Of a DNA stretch of 64,000 bases, positions 1 through 10,499 are shown piece after piece (position 1 is the stretch's first letter; each line of letters opens with the position of its first letter). The stretch spans positions 2,852,001 through 2,916,000 of the forward strand of contig NC_051129.1 in NCBI RefSeq assembly GCF_014839805.1, written 5' to 3'. The stretch comes from Manduca sexta (lineage: Eukaryota; Arthropoda; Insecta; Lepidoptera; Sphingidae). The position numbers and the translations under genes were made by a program. A model generated the notes under the pieces. It was not told the origin of the DNA and ran no database searches. It was given only the letters and a program-made list of their open reading frames with translations.

Positions 1-1121
1 TATATAAGAACCACAACTTACAATTTCTGTTTATATCCTCATCATAAAAATGTACTGGATTATTGCAGTGTGGTATGAAACACACATTATCAGATGCACT
101 CACATCACATTGACCAGGATATTATTCTAATTGTTGTTATACAGAAAATGGATGTCGAATTTTTAAAATCGTACGAATTGCGATAGAGTTACTGTAAAGG
201 GCAGTCTTGAAGAGCCCGTGGGATATTCAAAATCTTATTTATTGTCCAAGTTAATTAACGGTTTCATAGAATCCCTTGAGCTTTTGGTGAATGTAGGAAT
301 ATGCAATGGAAAATATATTGTCGTATATCCGAACAAACATAGGTTGTATTTCACCCGTTTCTCGCATGCTTTCATTTGTCAATCACATTCCTATTGATAT
401 AGACGTCTTCACTGATTTTGTAATGTTAACAAGGTCTAAACTCAATGAGTTAGTTAATTAGAGATACAAAATGTTTCTTTTTTGTAACACTTTTTATTTT
501 TTAACATTTGCTAAATTGTGTAATTTTAGGGTTTAATCCTTAACTTTTTTAATATGATTAATTTAGTGTTTCACTAAGAATACGGAGTACTAGCGGATTC
601 ACATATAGTTGACGCCAATCAAATAATTGTAGTCATTGATTTTAGTTGTAACATGCATGATTGAACACTAGTTTTGTGAATTATAGTATAAAAAAAACAC
701 GACCGAAATACCAGACTCCGGGTTGAGCAAATGACCCAATATCATTTGCCCACCGCGCGAGTCCAACCCTGGATCTCAGAGCAGTGTCGTGGCACGCATA
801 CAATACATCATCGAAGCTGTAAACAATTATGAAAAGACTTGGTTAAAGTGAATTTAAATACATTTTGCGGTTATTTATAATCAAGTTTCATTAAACTTAA
901 CAAACTTAAAGTCGGAAGGGTGATTGATAATCGCTGACCAAAGGATATAATGGAAAAAATGTTGGTGATACGAAGTTTACTCATTTATTTTAATATAACA
1001 AAGAAATCTTTAGATCCTATCAATAGACTATTTTGGAATTTAGTAGCGTTTTGAAAATATTTTTTTATTCAAGATTATTCCATTCGGCAATGGATTTGAA
1101 CAAAATTGTTAATAAATATAA
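1..1121. other. Upstream region of the Cys-rich gene
   Basis: AT-rich sequence without a convincing coding frame. It contains one degraded SINE piece at 690-806 (listed separately). The promoter of the Cys-rich gene may lie here, but I see no clear TATA and initiator pair. Confidence 0.5.
690..806 (-). mobile_element. Degraded tRNA-derived SINE fragment (family A)
   Basis: The segment with ccagactccggg, then tatcatttgccc, then ggatctcagagc matches the reverse complement of the SINE at 38776-39012. It is diverged and truncated at both ends. Confidence 0.6.
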
Positions 1122-1157
1122 TTTTTCCTTATTCCAGATTGCAACAATTCAAAATGC
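1122..1157 (+). other. Splice-acceptor-like tract and start context of the Cys-rich gene
   Basis: A pyrimidine-rich run, tttttccttattccag, ends at AG 1136-1137. The ATG in CAAAATG follows at 1154. This suggests an intron in the 5' untranslated region, with its first exon upstream. No convincing donor was found in 1-1100, so the start of transcription is unknown. Confidence 0.4.
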
Positions 1158-4100
1158 CATGCTCGAAGGTAACTATAAAAAAGAACCGCAAATGCGCCGA
1201 ATTGTGCGAGAAAAACAATTGCATTTGTATTCCAACTAATGGTAAATCCTGCATCTGCTTGTGTCAAAACGACGAGGGCGATATCATGAGATGCGACGAT
1301 TGCAAATGTGATCAGAGTGGCCAATGCGAGTGTCAGTGTACTGACAATAAGTGCACCTGCATCGATACCAAGAACAAACCGTGGCTTTGCATCTGCAAAG
1401 ACGATGAAGGCAACATCAAAAGTTGTGAAGATTGCTCATGTATCAATGAAAGTAGTGGAAAAAAATGTGACAAACCCAAATGCATTTGCATCCCAACTTA
1501 TGGCAGACATCGCATATGTTTACGCGAGAATGCCGGGAACATAGTTCTATGCATAGATACTAATTGCATCAGAACTATGGAAGGTGAATGTTGTTGTAAC
1601 GCTCTTAAGTGCGTTACTATCGAAACTAAAGGAGCAAATTGCGTTTGCGTCTACTCTGATGAAAAAGGAGACATAAAAATTTGTCAGGATTGCTCCTGTA
1701 CTCCACTAAAAGCGGAAATTGGCGGCAATTTTAGATCTGCCAAGGATGAATGTGAGCTCCATATATCTAAAGAAGATACCAAAGCGGTTCCTGGTTACAA
1801 AGATTGTAACGAAAACTTCATATACTACAACGTACCGGGCAATGTTAGAAGAAAGGTTGCTATTCTGAGAGTTCACGCACCTGAATGTATTTGGTTTCCA
1901 ACAAAAGGAGCAAATTGCATCTGTATTTGCTACGACAATGGGGGCAGTATTAAGGTTTGTGAAGATTGCCATTGCGATACAGCAATTGTTGACGTTCGCA
2001 AATGTGATAAGGAAGGATGTGTTTGCGTCTCAACAAAAGACAAATATTGCGTTTGTGTATCTAAGGAAGATGGTCGAATAGTTTGTTGTAATGATTGCCA
2101 CTGCAATAAAATGGATAAATGCGAATGTAAGTGTGATCCTATTAAATGTATTTGCATCCCAACCAAAGGAGCAAGCTGTGTAAGGGTCTTCTGTGATAAT
2201 AATGGAGATATCAAGGCTTGCGAAGATTGCTTTCGTGTTGCAGAGGATAATAAAATCAATCCAACTGTTGAAAAATGCAACAACGAGCGTTGCATCTGCA
2301 TTCCTACCTTTGGTAAACCTGTTATATGTGTCACCGAAAAGGATGGAAAACTCATGCGAAACATGAACTGTCTTTGGAATCAAGATATTATGGACCATAG
2401 CAAATCAGAATATCATAAAATAAGAACATTTCCTAAGAAATTGCCTGCCAACAAATGTATTTGTATTCGATTTGAACATGAAAATCATATTTGTCTTTAT
2501 CGCGATAATGCGGGTAACGTTAAGATTTGTGAAGAGTGCCGCCGCATAGGACCAAAAATAATAACTAAGAAATGCGAAAAAAAGGAATGTGTTTGCATTT
2601 CTACTGATGGCAAACCTTGCATTTGTGTACGTGAAAATCTTGGGAAAATTATACGCTGTGTCAATTGTCGGTGCGGAGAAAGTGGCAAATGCGAATGTCA
2701 GTGTAACGATAATAAATACAAATGTATCCCCACTAGAGGTACCAGCTGTGTATGCGTCTGCTGTGATGAGAATGGAGACATCAAGATTTGCGAAGACTGC
2801 TGCTGCACTCCAGTGAAAACCGCATCTAATGACACTGCTCAGACTTGCAGCAAGAAGGAATGTATTTGCATCGCAAGTAATGGCAAATCTTGCATCTGTG
2901 TGTGCAAGAAAGATGGAAAGATCGTTCGCTGTGATGATTGCCGCTGCGACAAAAGTGGTAAATGTGAACCCAAGAGCGACTGCACTGAATGCGTTTGCAT
3001 CCCAACTAAAGGTGCCAGCTGTGTATGCGTCTGCTGTGATGAGAATGGAGAGATCATGATTTGCGAAGACTGCTGCTGCACTCCAGTGAAAACCGCATGT
3101 GACGAGACTGCTAAGACCTGCAGCAAGAAGGAATGTATTTGCATCGCAACTAATGGCAAATCTTGCATCTGTGTGTGCAAGAAAGATGGAAAGATCGTTC
3201 GCTGTGATGATTGCCGCTGCGATAAAAATGGTAAATGTGAACCCAAGAGTGACTGCACTGAATGCGTTTGCATCCCAACTAAAGGAGCCAGCTGTGTATG
3301 CGTCTGCTGTGATGAGAATGGATACATCAAGATTTGCGAAGACTGCTGCTGCACTCCAGTGAAAACCGCATCTAATGACACTGCTCAGACTTGCAGCAAG
3401 AAGGAATGTATTTGCATCGCAACTAATGGCAAATCTTACATCTGTGTGTGCAAGAAAGATGGAAAGATCGTTCGCTGTGATGATTGCCGCTGCGACAAAA
3501 ATGGTAAATGTGAACCCAAGAGTGACTGCACTGAATGCGTTTGCATCCCAACTAAAGGAGCCAGCTGTGTATGCGTCTGCTGGGATGAGAATGGAGAGAT
3601 CAAGATTTGCGAAGACTGCTGCTGCACTGAGGAGAAAGCCGCATGTAAGGACCCTGCCAAGACCTGCAGCAAGAAGGAATGTATTTGCATCGTAGCTAAT
3701 GGCAAATCTTGCATCTGTGTGTGCAAGAAAGATGGAAAGATCGTTCGCTGTGATGATTGCCGCTGCGACAAAAATGGTAAATGTGAACCCAAGAGTGACT
3801 GCACTGAATGCGTTTGCATCCCAACTAAAGGAGCCAGCTGTGTATGCGTCTGCTGTGATGAGAATGGAGAGATCAAGATTTGCGAAGACTGCTGCTGCAC
3901 TCCAGTGAAAACCGCATGTAAGGACCCTGCCAAGACCTGCAGCAAGAAGGAATGTATTTGCATCGCAACTAATGGCAAATCTTACATCTGTGTGTGCAAG
4001 AAAGATGGAAAGATCGTTCGCTGTGATGATTGCCGCTGCGACAAAAATGGTAAATGTGAACCCAAGAGTGACTGCACTGAATGCGTTTGCATCCCAACTA

Positions 4101-6922
4101 AAGGAGCCAGCTGTGTATGCGTCTGCTGTGATGAGAATGGAGAGATCAGGATTTGCGAAGACTGCTGCTGCACTGAGGAGAAAACCGCATGTAAGAACCC
4201 TGCCAAGACCTGCAGCAAGAAGGAATGTATTTGCATCGCAACTAATGGCAAATCTTACGTCTGTGTGTGCAAGAAAGATGGAAAGATCGTTCGCTGTGAT
4301 GATTGCCGCTGCGACAAAAATGGTAAATGTGAACCCAAGAGTGACTGCACTGAATGCGTTTGCATCCCAACTAAAGGAGCCAGCTGTGTATGCGTCTGCT
4401 GTGATGAGAATGGAGAGATCAAGATTTGCGAAGACTGCTGCTGCACTGAGGAGAAAACCGCATGTAAGGACCCTGCCAAGACCTGCAGCAAGAAGGAATG
4501 TATTTGCATCGCAACTAATGGCAAATCTTGCATCTGTGTGTGCAAGAAAGATGGAAAGATCGTTTGCTGTGATTATTGCCGCTGCGACAAAAATGGTAAA
4601 TGTGAACCCAAGAGTGACTGCACTGAATGCGTTTGCATCCCAACTAAAGGAGCCAGCTGTGTATGCGTCTGCTGTGATGAGAATGGAGAGATCAAGATTT
4701 GCGAAGATTGCTGCTGCACTGAGGAGAAAGCCGCATGTAAGGACCCTGCCAAGACCTGCAGCAAGAAGGAATGTATTTGCATCGTAACTAATGGCAAATC
4801 TTGCATCTGCGTGTGCAAGAAAGATGGAAAGATCGTTCGCTGTGATGATTGCCGCTGCGACAAAAATGGTAAATGTGAACCCAAGAGTGACTGCACTGAA
4901 TGCGTTTGCATCCCAACTAAAGGAGCCAGCTGTGTATGCGTCTGCTGTGATGAGAATGGAGAGATCAAGATTTGCGAAGACTGCTGCTGCACTGAGGAGA
5001 AAACCGCATGTAAGGACCCTGCCAAGACCTGCAGCAAGAAGGAATGTATTTGCATCGCAACTAATCGCAAATCTTGCATCTGTGTGTGCAAGAAAGATGG
5101 AAAGATCGTTCGCTGTGATGATTGCCGCTGCGACAAAAATGGTAAATGTGAACCCAAGAGTGACTGCACTGAATGCGTTTGCATCCCAACTAAAGGAGCC
5201 AGCTGTGTATGCGTCTGTTGTGGTGAGAATGGAGAGATCAAGATTTGCGAAGACTGCTGCTGCACTCAGGAGAAAGCCGCATCTACCGACACTGCTCAGA
5301 CCTGCAGCAAGAAGGAATGTATTTGCATCGTAACGAATGGTAAATCTTGCATCTGTGTGTGCAAGAAAGATGGAAAGATCGTTCGCTGTGATGATTGCCG
5401 CTGCGACAAAAATGGTAAATGTGAGCGCAAGTGTGACTGCACTGAATGCGTTTGCATCCCAACTAAAGGAGCCAATTGTGTATGCGTCTGTTGTGATGAG
5501 AATGGAGAGATCAAGATTTGCGAAGACTGCTGCTGCACTCAGGAGAAAGCCGCATCTGCCGACACTGCTCAGACCTGCAGCAAGAAGGAATGTATTTGCA
5601 TCGTAACGAATGGTAAATCTTGCATCTGTGTGTGCAAGAAAGATGGAAAGATCGTTCGCTGTGATGATTGCCGCTGCGACAAAAATGGTAAATGTGAGCG
5701 CAAGTGTGACTGCACTGAATGCGTTTGCATCCCAACTAAAGGAGCCAGTTGTGTATGCGTCTGTTGTGATGAGAATGGAGAGATCAAGATTTGCGAAGAT
5801 TGCTGCTGCACTGAGGAGAAATCCGCATGTAAATACCCTGCGAAGACCTGCAGCAAGAAGGAATGTATTTGCATCGCAACTAATGGCAAATCTTGCATTT
5901 GTGTGTGCAAGAAAGATGGAAAGATCGTTCGCTGTGATGATTGCCGCTGCGACAAAAATGGTAAATGTGAACCCAAGAGTGACTGCACTGAATGCGTTTG
6001 CATCCCAACTAAAGGAGCCAGCTGTGTATGCGTCTGCTGTGATGAGAATGGAGAGATCAAGATTTGCGAAGACTGCTGCTGCACTGAGGAGAAAACCGCA
6101 TGTAAGGACGCTGCCAAGACCTGCAGCAAGAAGGAATGTATTTGCATCGCAACTAATGGCAAATCTTGCATCTGTGTGTGCAAGAAAGATGGAAAGATCG
6201 TTCGCTGTGATGATTGCCGCTGCGACAAAAATGGTAAATGTGAACCCAAGAGTGACTGCACTGAATGCGTTTGCATCGCAACTAAAGGTGCCAGCTGTGT
6301 ATGCGTTTGCTGCGATGAGAATGGAGAGATCAAGATTTGCGAAGACTGCTGCTGCACTCCGAAGAAAATGGAATCAACGGGCATTGCCAAAAAATGCGAT
6401 AAAGATGGATGCATTTGTATTCCAACTAATGGCAAGTCTTGTATTTGTTTGTGCAAGAAAAATGGAAAAATCTTCCAATGTGATGATTGCTACTGTTGCT
6501 GTGATGAAAATGGTGCATGTAAATGTGATAAAATTAAATGCGTTTGTATTAAAACTGAAGGCGCGAGCTTCATAAGAGTCTGTTTCGATGAAAACGGAAG
6601 GATTGAGGTATGCAATGACTGCTTTTGCGAACAAGAATATGAAACTTGCAGCAGTGGCACTAAATGCAGCCGAGATGGGTGCGTCTGCATTCCGAGCTTA
6701 GGATTTCCTTACCTCTGCGTACGTGACGTTGGTGGCAAGATAAGATACTGCCGAGAGTGTATCTGCACTAAATACGGACTTGAGGAATTTGTATGTATCT
6801 GTGATCCGATTGCCACAACCGAATATAGAAGTCGGGTTGTGAATTCTAAAGTGAAACACAAAGAAGGGCATCCTCATGAGTACATTCCCGATTGCCCCTG
6901 CACTTTACCACCAAAGTTGTAG
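1154..6922 (+). CDS. Giant cysteine-rich tandem-repeat protein, family not recognised
   Basis: One uninterrupted frame encodes 1922 residues and ends in TAG at 6920-6922. I chose the ATG at 1154 because it sits in CAAAATG, the usual insect start context, 16 nt after a splice-acceptor-like tract. The same frame is open further upstream (ATG at 1106), but that part would lie in the putative intron. The protein is a chain of a half-module of the form CxCIxTxGxSCxCVC, then DG or NG, then IxxCxDCxC. Two halves make a 91-residue unit. Residues 1-564 hold about five diverged units, including a cysteine-poor insertion near residues 186-243. Residues 565-1747 are 13 near-identical units, and residues 1748-1922 hold about one and a half diverged units and a short tail. 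A typical unit has 22 Cys in 91 residues. No signal peptide, membrane segment or enzyme motif is visible. I infer a structural, disulfide-linked or metal-binding protein, perhaps intracellular. Cys-rich sperm-tail proteins of flies are only an analogy. Confidence 0.87.
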   Translation: MPCSKVTIKKNRKCAELCEKNNCICIPTNGKSCICLCQNDEGDIMRCDDCKCDQSGQCECQCTDNKCTCIDTKNKPWLCICKDDEGNIKSCEDCSCINESSGKKCDKPKCICIPTYGRHRICLRENAGNIVLCIDTNCIRTMEGECCCNALKCVTIETKGANCVCVYSDEKGDIKICQDCSCTPLKAEIGGNFRSAKDECELHISKEDTKAVPGYKDCNENFIYYNVPGNVRRKVAILRVHAPECIWFPTKGANCICICYDNGGSIKVCEDCHCDTAIVDVRKCDKEGCVCVSTKDKYCVCVSKEDGRIVCCNDCHCNKMDKCECKCDPIKCICIPTKGASCVRVFCDNNGDIKACEDCFRVAEDNKINPTVEKCNNERCICIPTFGKPVICVTEKDGKLMRNMNCLWNQDIMDHSKSEYHKIRTFPKKLPANKCICIRFEHENHICLYRDNAGNVKICEECRRIGPKIITKKCEKKECVCISTDGKPCICVRENLGKIIRCVNCRCGESGKCECQCNDNKYKCIPTRGTSCVCVCCDENGDIKICEDCCCTPVKTASNDTAQTCSKKECICIASNGKSCICVCKKDGKIVRCDDCRCDKSGKCEPKSDCTECVCIPTKGASCVCVCCDENGEIMICEDCCCTPVKTACDETAKTCSKKECICIATNGKSCICVCKKDGKIVRCDDCRCDKNGKCEPKSDCTECVCIPTKGASCVCVCCDENGYIKICEDCCCTPVKTASNDTAQTCSKKECICIATNGKSYICVCKKDGKIVRCDDCRCDKNGKCEPKSDCTECVCIPTKGASCVCVCWDENGEIKICEDCCCTEEKAACKDPAKTCSKKECICIVANGKSCICVCKKDGKIVRCDDCRCDKNGKCEPKSDCTECVCIPTKGASCVCVCCDENGEIKICEDCCCTPVKTACKDPAKTCSKKECICIATNGKSYICVCKKDGKIVRCDDCRCDKNGKCEPKSDCTECVCIPTKGASCVCVCCDENGEIRICEDCCCTEEKTACKNPAKTCSKKECICIATNGKSYVCVCKKDGKIVRCDDCRCDKNGKCEPKSDCTECVCIPTKGASCVCVCCDENGEIKICEDCCCTEEKTACKDPAKTCSKKECICIATNGKSCICVCKKDGKIVCCDYCRCDKNGKCEPKSDCTECVCIPTKGASCVCVCCDENGEIKICEDCCCTEEKAACKDPAKTCSKKECICIVTNGKSCICVCKKDGKIVRCDDCRCDKNGKCEPKSDCTECVCIPTKGASCVCVCCDENGEIKICEDCCCTEEKTACKDPAKTCSKKECICIATNRKSCICVCKKDGKIVRCDDCRCDKNGKCEPKSDCTECVCIPTKGASCVCVCCGENGEIKICEDCCCTQEKAASTDTAQTCSKKECICIVTNGKSCICVCKKDGKIVRCDDCRCDKNGKCERKCDCTECVCIPTKGANCVCVCCDENGEIKICEDCCCTQEKAASADTAQTCSKKECICIVTNGKSCICVCKKDGKIVRCDDCRCDKNGKCERKCDCTECVCIPTKGASCVCVCCDENGEIKICEDCCCTEEKSACKYPAKTCSKKECICIATNGKSCICVCKKDGKIVRCDDCRCDKNGKCEPKSDCTECVCIPTKGASCVCVCCDENGEIKICEDCCCTEEKTACKDAAKTCSKKECICIATNGKSCICVCKKDGKIVRCDDCRCDKNGKCEPKSDCTECVCIATKGASCVCVCCDENGEIKICEDCCCTPKKMESTGIAKKCDKDGCICIPTNGKSCICLCKKNGKIFQCDDCYCCCDENGACKCDKIKCVCIKTEGASFIRVCFDENGRIEVCNDCFCEQEYETCSSGTKCSRDGCVCIPSLGFPYLCVRDVGGKIRYCRECICTKYGLEEFVCICDPIATTEYRSRVVNSKVKHKEGHPHEYIPDCPCTLPPKL
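2846..6394 (+). repeat. Thirteen in-frame tandem repeats of 273 bp
   Basis: Units begin with the codons for CSKKEC at 2846, 3119, 3392, 3665, 3938, 4211, 4484, 4757, 5030, 5303, 5576, 5849 and 6122. The spacing is exactly 273 bp throughout, with no indel. The first half of each unit carries a KKDGKIVRCDDCRC-type ending and the second half a CDENGEIKICEDCCC-type ending, one residue longer. Linkers fall into types: TPVKTASNDTAQT, TEEKTACKDPAKT and TQEKAASTDTAQT. Units 10 and 11 share the variant ERKCDC where others have EPKSDC. The Cys at unit position 16 is Tyr in units 3, 5 and 6. Because 273 is divisible by three, other frames also stay open by chance, on both strands. Confidence 0.97.
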
Positions 6923-8213
6923 GAGCATCGCAAGATATAACAACTAGTGAGCATACACTGTAATAATTTGATAGAAGAATCAATATTCAATTATATCATT
7001 ATAAACTCAAAATATTCATAAATAACTTTGTATGCATTTAAGTATATTTAACCATTTTGATTATTGTTAAACGTACGAATTTATAATAACTTTTAAGATT
7101 TTATAAAATGTTTTAAATGTATCCACTTTTATTAAGGTCTCTACTACGGTTTCATTTATGTATCTATTTTTTTATATTAAGTCTTTCTAATGTACTTATT
7201 GGTGTGGACCGAAATAAACTTTTTATAATTATTTTTACTCTTTTTCTTATTCCTTGAATAAAGTACATTTAGAAACTAAAATAGCTGTGTAAATTAACAA
7301 CTTCACATAACCTTAATAATCTTTGTTTCGTATTTTTTTTAGTTTATCTTAAAGTAACAGTATACACATAGGCGATTTAAAATTTGAGTTACTCAGCTAT
7401 TTATGCGGCCGTCTATATTATTGTACTTAACATACAAATATATTACAGAAGTCGTAAAGTTGTAATATCAAAACTGAAAAAGCGACTCTTTATTTTTCTC
7501 ATATACAATTTTGTATTTATGTTCCATATTTTAATTCATGATTGTTATTTTAAAACCAATAATCTCTTGCATGATTAAATACAGATCTGAAAAAGATGCA
7601 TCAAAAACGTCAAAAGTACATACAGAATAATATTGATACATTTATCTCAAACGATTTCATTATATAACAATAAAAGAAAGTCGAATTACATATCTCACAA
7701 ACGTCAAACTGACAAGAGAGCTGTCAACATTCTTTGACGCTTGAGAAGTCACTCGGTTGTCAAACTGACAGATACACAACTTGGGTGGCATTGAATGAAG
7801 AGAATTCATCTCAGTTTTAATTAGTTTTATTTTTTGTTGATTGAATGAAAAGAGATGGATATAATTATTGTAATTATGTTTCTGATCTCATGGCTATCAT
7901 TAGCAAAAAACGGAATTCAAATATTAATTTTGATATTCAATCACAATGTTATTTGGAACCGTCTAGAATTATTAGTCGAATTGTTTGTTTCCTTTTTATA
8001 TAACAACAAACTTCTTTAACTAGTTACGCATTCTCCATACATTAAACAGTATAGTTATGTAGTGGACCTCTGACATTTTCTATTTATTTTTGTAATGGCA
8101 GATGGAGACCAATAGAATGTCGACTGACGAGAGATAACCTCATTAATTAGTAAAATACATTGTTACGGGACAGTTTAACTAGTTTAAATCTGTTTTTGGA
8201 AACATATCGACGC
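6923..8213. other. 3' untranslated region and AT-rich intergenic DNA
   Basis: No coding frame above background was seen. A 12-base motif, gtcaaactgaca, occurs twice within about 60 bp near 7704 and 7758. A short piece near 8093-8140 matches the middle of repeat family B. Confidence 0.5.
7213..7262 (+). terminator. Candidate polyadenylation signals of the Cys-rich gene
   Basis: Two AATAAA hexamers, at 7213-7218 and 7257-7262, lie about 290 and 335 bp after the stop codon. The 3' untranslated region between is AT-rich and has no other structure. Which signal is used cannot be told from sequence. Confidence 0.45.
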
Positions 8214-8457
8214 TTGAAAGGCAATTATATCTTACCGACAATCCGTAAATTTATGAGTAGAGTGCTTTTAAGTTTTGATTTTGATATGAAAATGTATGAA
8301 AATTAAACTTTTTATTTTATAAATATATAGTCTAATGTTATTAAAATTGTTCTTGACCTACAAAACCTATCAAATGACGCAGAAGAAAATGGCGATTTAA
8401 AATGTTTATATAATTCATTTTCGGTATATTTGTCGCTTAGATATGATTGCCTTTCAA
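8214..8457. mobile_element. TIR-type MITE, copy 1
   Basis: The ends form a terminal inverted repeat of about 28 bp: the left end reads TTGAAAGGCAATTATATC and the right end is close to its reverse complement (GATATGATTGCCTTTCAA). The body is AT-rich and has no coding capacity. A related copy is at 35784-36026. No clear target-site duplication was seen, so the superfamily is open. Confidence 0.7.
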
Positions 8458-9185
8458 AAGTCAAACAATGTTAAACAGTGTGCTTAAAATTATGAGTGGT
8501 CTCGCTATTTCTTTCCTCGGTATATCTTCGAAGTTCGAAGTAAGACCCTGTCTCATCTTCCACCTAGATTAATGGGTTATGTTGAACTATCACGGTCTAG
8601 TTGGCAACCGAGCCGTATCTCGGATAACTGAAATGGTTAAACTTGAACCTAAATAACACGGCCGTGACACGAGTTCCCATGGCGGCTAAATATAAAAGGT
8701 TATTGAGACGTGTGAATTCAAGTTCATGGTCAATTCATATGTTTAAATGCGCACGATTGTTAATAAATGTGGTCCATGTACAGGCACAAAAGCTAAACAA
8801 ATTCAAAATTGCAAATAGCCTTTCAACTTTTGTGTCAGTATTAACAATCATTCTTTCTTAACTAAAATAAACTTCAAACTTTTTACTTTATTTTAGATAC
8901 AGAAAAAAAAATATTTTGTGCAGAACCGTTTTGAAATTGTTCAGTTACTTTTGTGGCAGTATGGTAATAAATAGTTTGTTGTTGGCTCGTGCGTCATACC
9001 GAGTTGGGGTTATTAAAAAATATATATTGAAAGCATGAAAGTAAACAAAATAAAAGTGGACATACTACGAAGCTCCTCAAATAAAAATTTTAAAAATTAA
9101 TAATAATATACAGAAAAATAACTCCCTCTGTACTGAACACGCAAATGATGTTCTGGTTTGACCTCCTCGTTATAAAACGGAATAA
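8458..9185. other. Intergenic block with one TATA-like sequence
   Basis: No gene was recognised. The sequence TATAAAAGG at 8691-8699 is a textbook TATA box, and a weak initiator-like TCAATT lies about 40 bp downstream. No reading frame of interest follows, so it is probably fortuitous. Confidence 0.35.
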
Positions 9186-9567
9186 AAACTATTTTCTACT
9201 CAAACTAATGTTTCCCATCTTAGAATATATACCTGCCTTTAAGTGAAAAAAAGTCACAATGAATTGTGTATTGCTCAATACAAACTTTTCCTCTATAACA
9301 TTTAATATTCCACAAAAACTGCTCATAAATTATAATCAGCCTGATCAAAAGTAAAAGAACCACTTCTACGGCAATAACTAGCAAATAAGGGTAAACGGTT
9401 GCATAAGCTTATTAATTATGCAGTAAATATATCCACAAAACTGTGTTTTAATTAACATTCCATATTGAATTGTCCGAATTAAAAAATAGGGTGACTGCCA
9501 GGACTGGATTAAGTGTGAAGCAATGGGTGTAGGGGCCCTTTGAGAAATGTAGTTACGCTGATGTTAA

Positions 9568-9672
9568 AATAAAACTAGTTTACGGATTCTATCGTGGATT
9601 TTAGATTATAATTTTCCCCCGACGATTCGAAGACTGTAGCCTTTGTGGCACGGGGCGATGATTAAGTTGAGC
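9568..9672 (+). repeat. Interspersed repeat family F, fragment
   Basis: Carries the family signature: a ttctatcgtgga block, then cccccgacgattcgaag, then gcctttgtggcacggggc. Related copies are at 11667-11785, 14270-14712, 34319-34508 and 42026-42125. Confidence 0.55.
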
Positions 9673-9844
9673 TGAGGAGTTTGATATAGGTAGAGATGAT
9701 TTAAAGGGTGGAATAATGATATCATTATGATCGTTTTACGAGTAAATCTTTGCTATCATTGAAAATGGTTCACAGAAATTTATACTTGCTGAATAGTTAA
9801 TTCGATACCTATACTATATCTCTCAACCTCTTTGGGGCGTTTTA

Positions 9845-9955
9845 TAGGGGCTCGGTGACTTGGCCCTTGATGGAGTGGAATGGAGTCCAGATAAAGCGTT
9901 GACTGACGAGAGAAGATATAGCATTATATGTAGCGTGGGTATTTTTATCATGAGT
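9845..9955 (+). repeat. Repeat family B, diverged fragment
   Basis: Contains ggagtggaatggagtcca followed by gttgactgacgagagaag, matching the middle of family B. Strongly diverged. Confidence 0.4.
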
Positions 9956-10499
9956 TCACGATAAATGTTCCAGACAGACACAATGTAACGTCTACCCTTC
10001 GACCTGATTTTAAGACTTATTTTCCAATTATTTAACATCTTAATCTGGCCCTGGATCAAATTAAATAGACAAGTCCATGTCCATTACTGGAGCATTCACT
10101 ATAACTAGTTTAAGAAGAATCTCTGCCATTGTAACCTCCATGCCAAGCCAGCTGTTAAGGTATTGTTTGGATTATGATGTGGGTTTATGGGTAACCCAAA
10201 TTATAACCATGTAAACACCTTTGCTTATAATAGAGGTGAGTATGGATAGTGTTTTTGAAAAACATTTTATTTTAGGTATATTTTTGTATATCAAGGAATT
10301 TATTACCAATTTGCACTGAGTGAGCATGGAACAACGAGGTTAATAGAGCCCGTATTGCTCGTAGATGAAAATCGACATAAAAATCTAAATGCAAGGAAAT
10401 ATATTCACAAGGTTTATGCCGCAAAATGATTTACTGTTCTTTAAACTGGCTGTGGTTTAAGTACCGGTTAGGGTTGTCACGAATTTTATAATTTCGTGA

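Noticed and set aside
2839..6456. Long open frames antisense to, or in another frame of, the Cys-rich array (up to 321 codons)
   Set aside because: A repeat unit of 273 bp keeps any stop-free frame open for the whole array. Their products are low-complexity images of the repeat and have no independent support.
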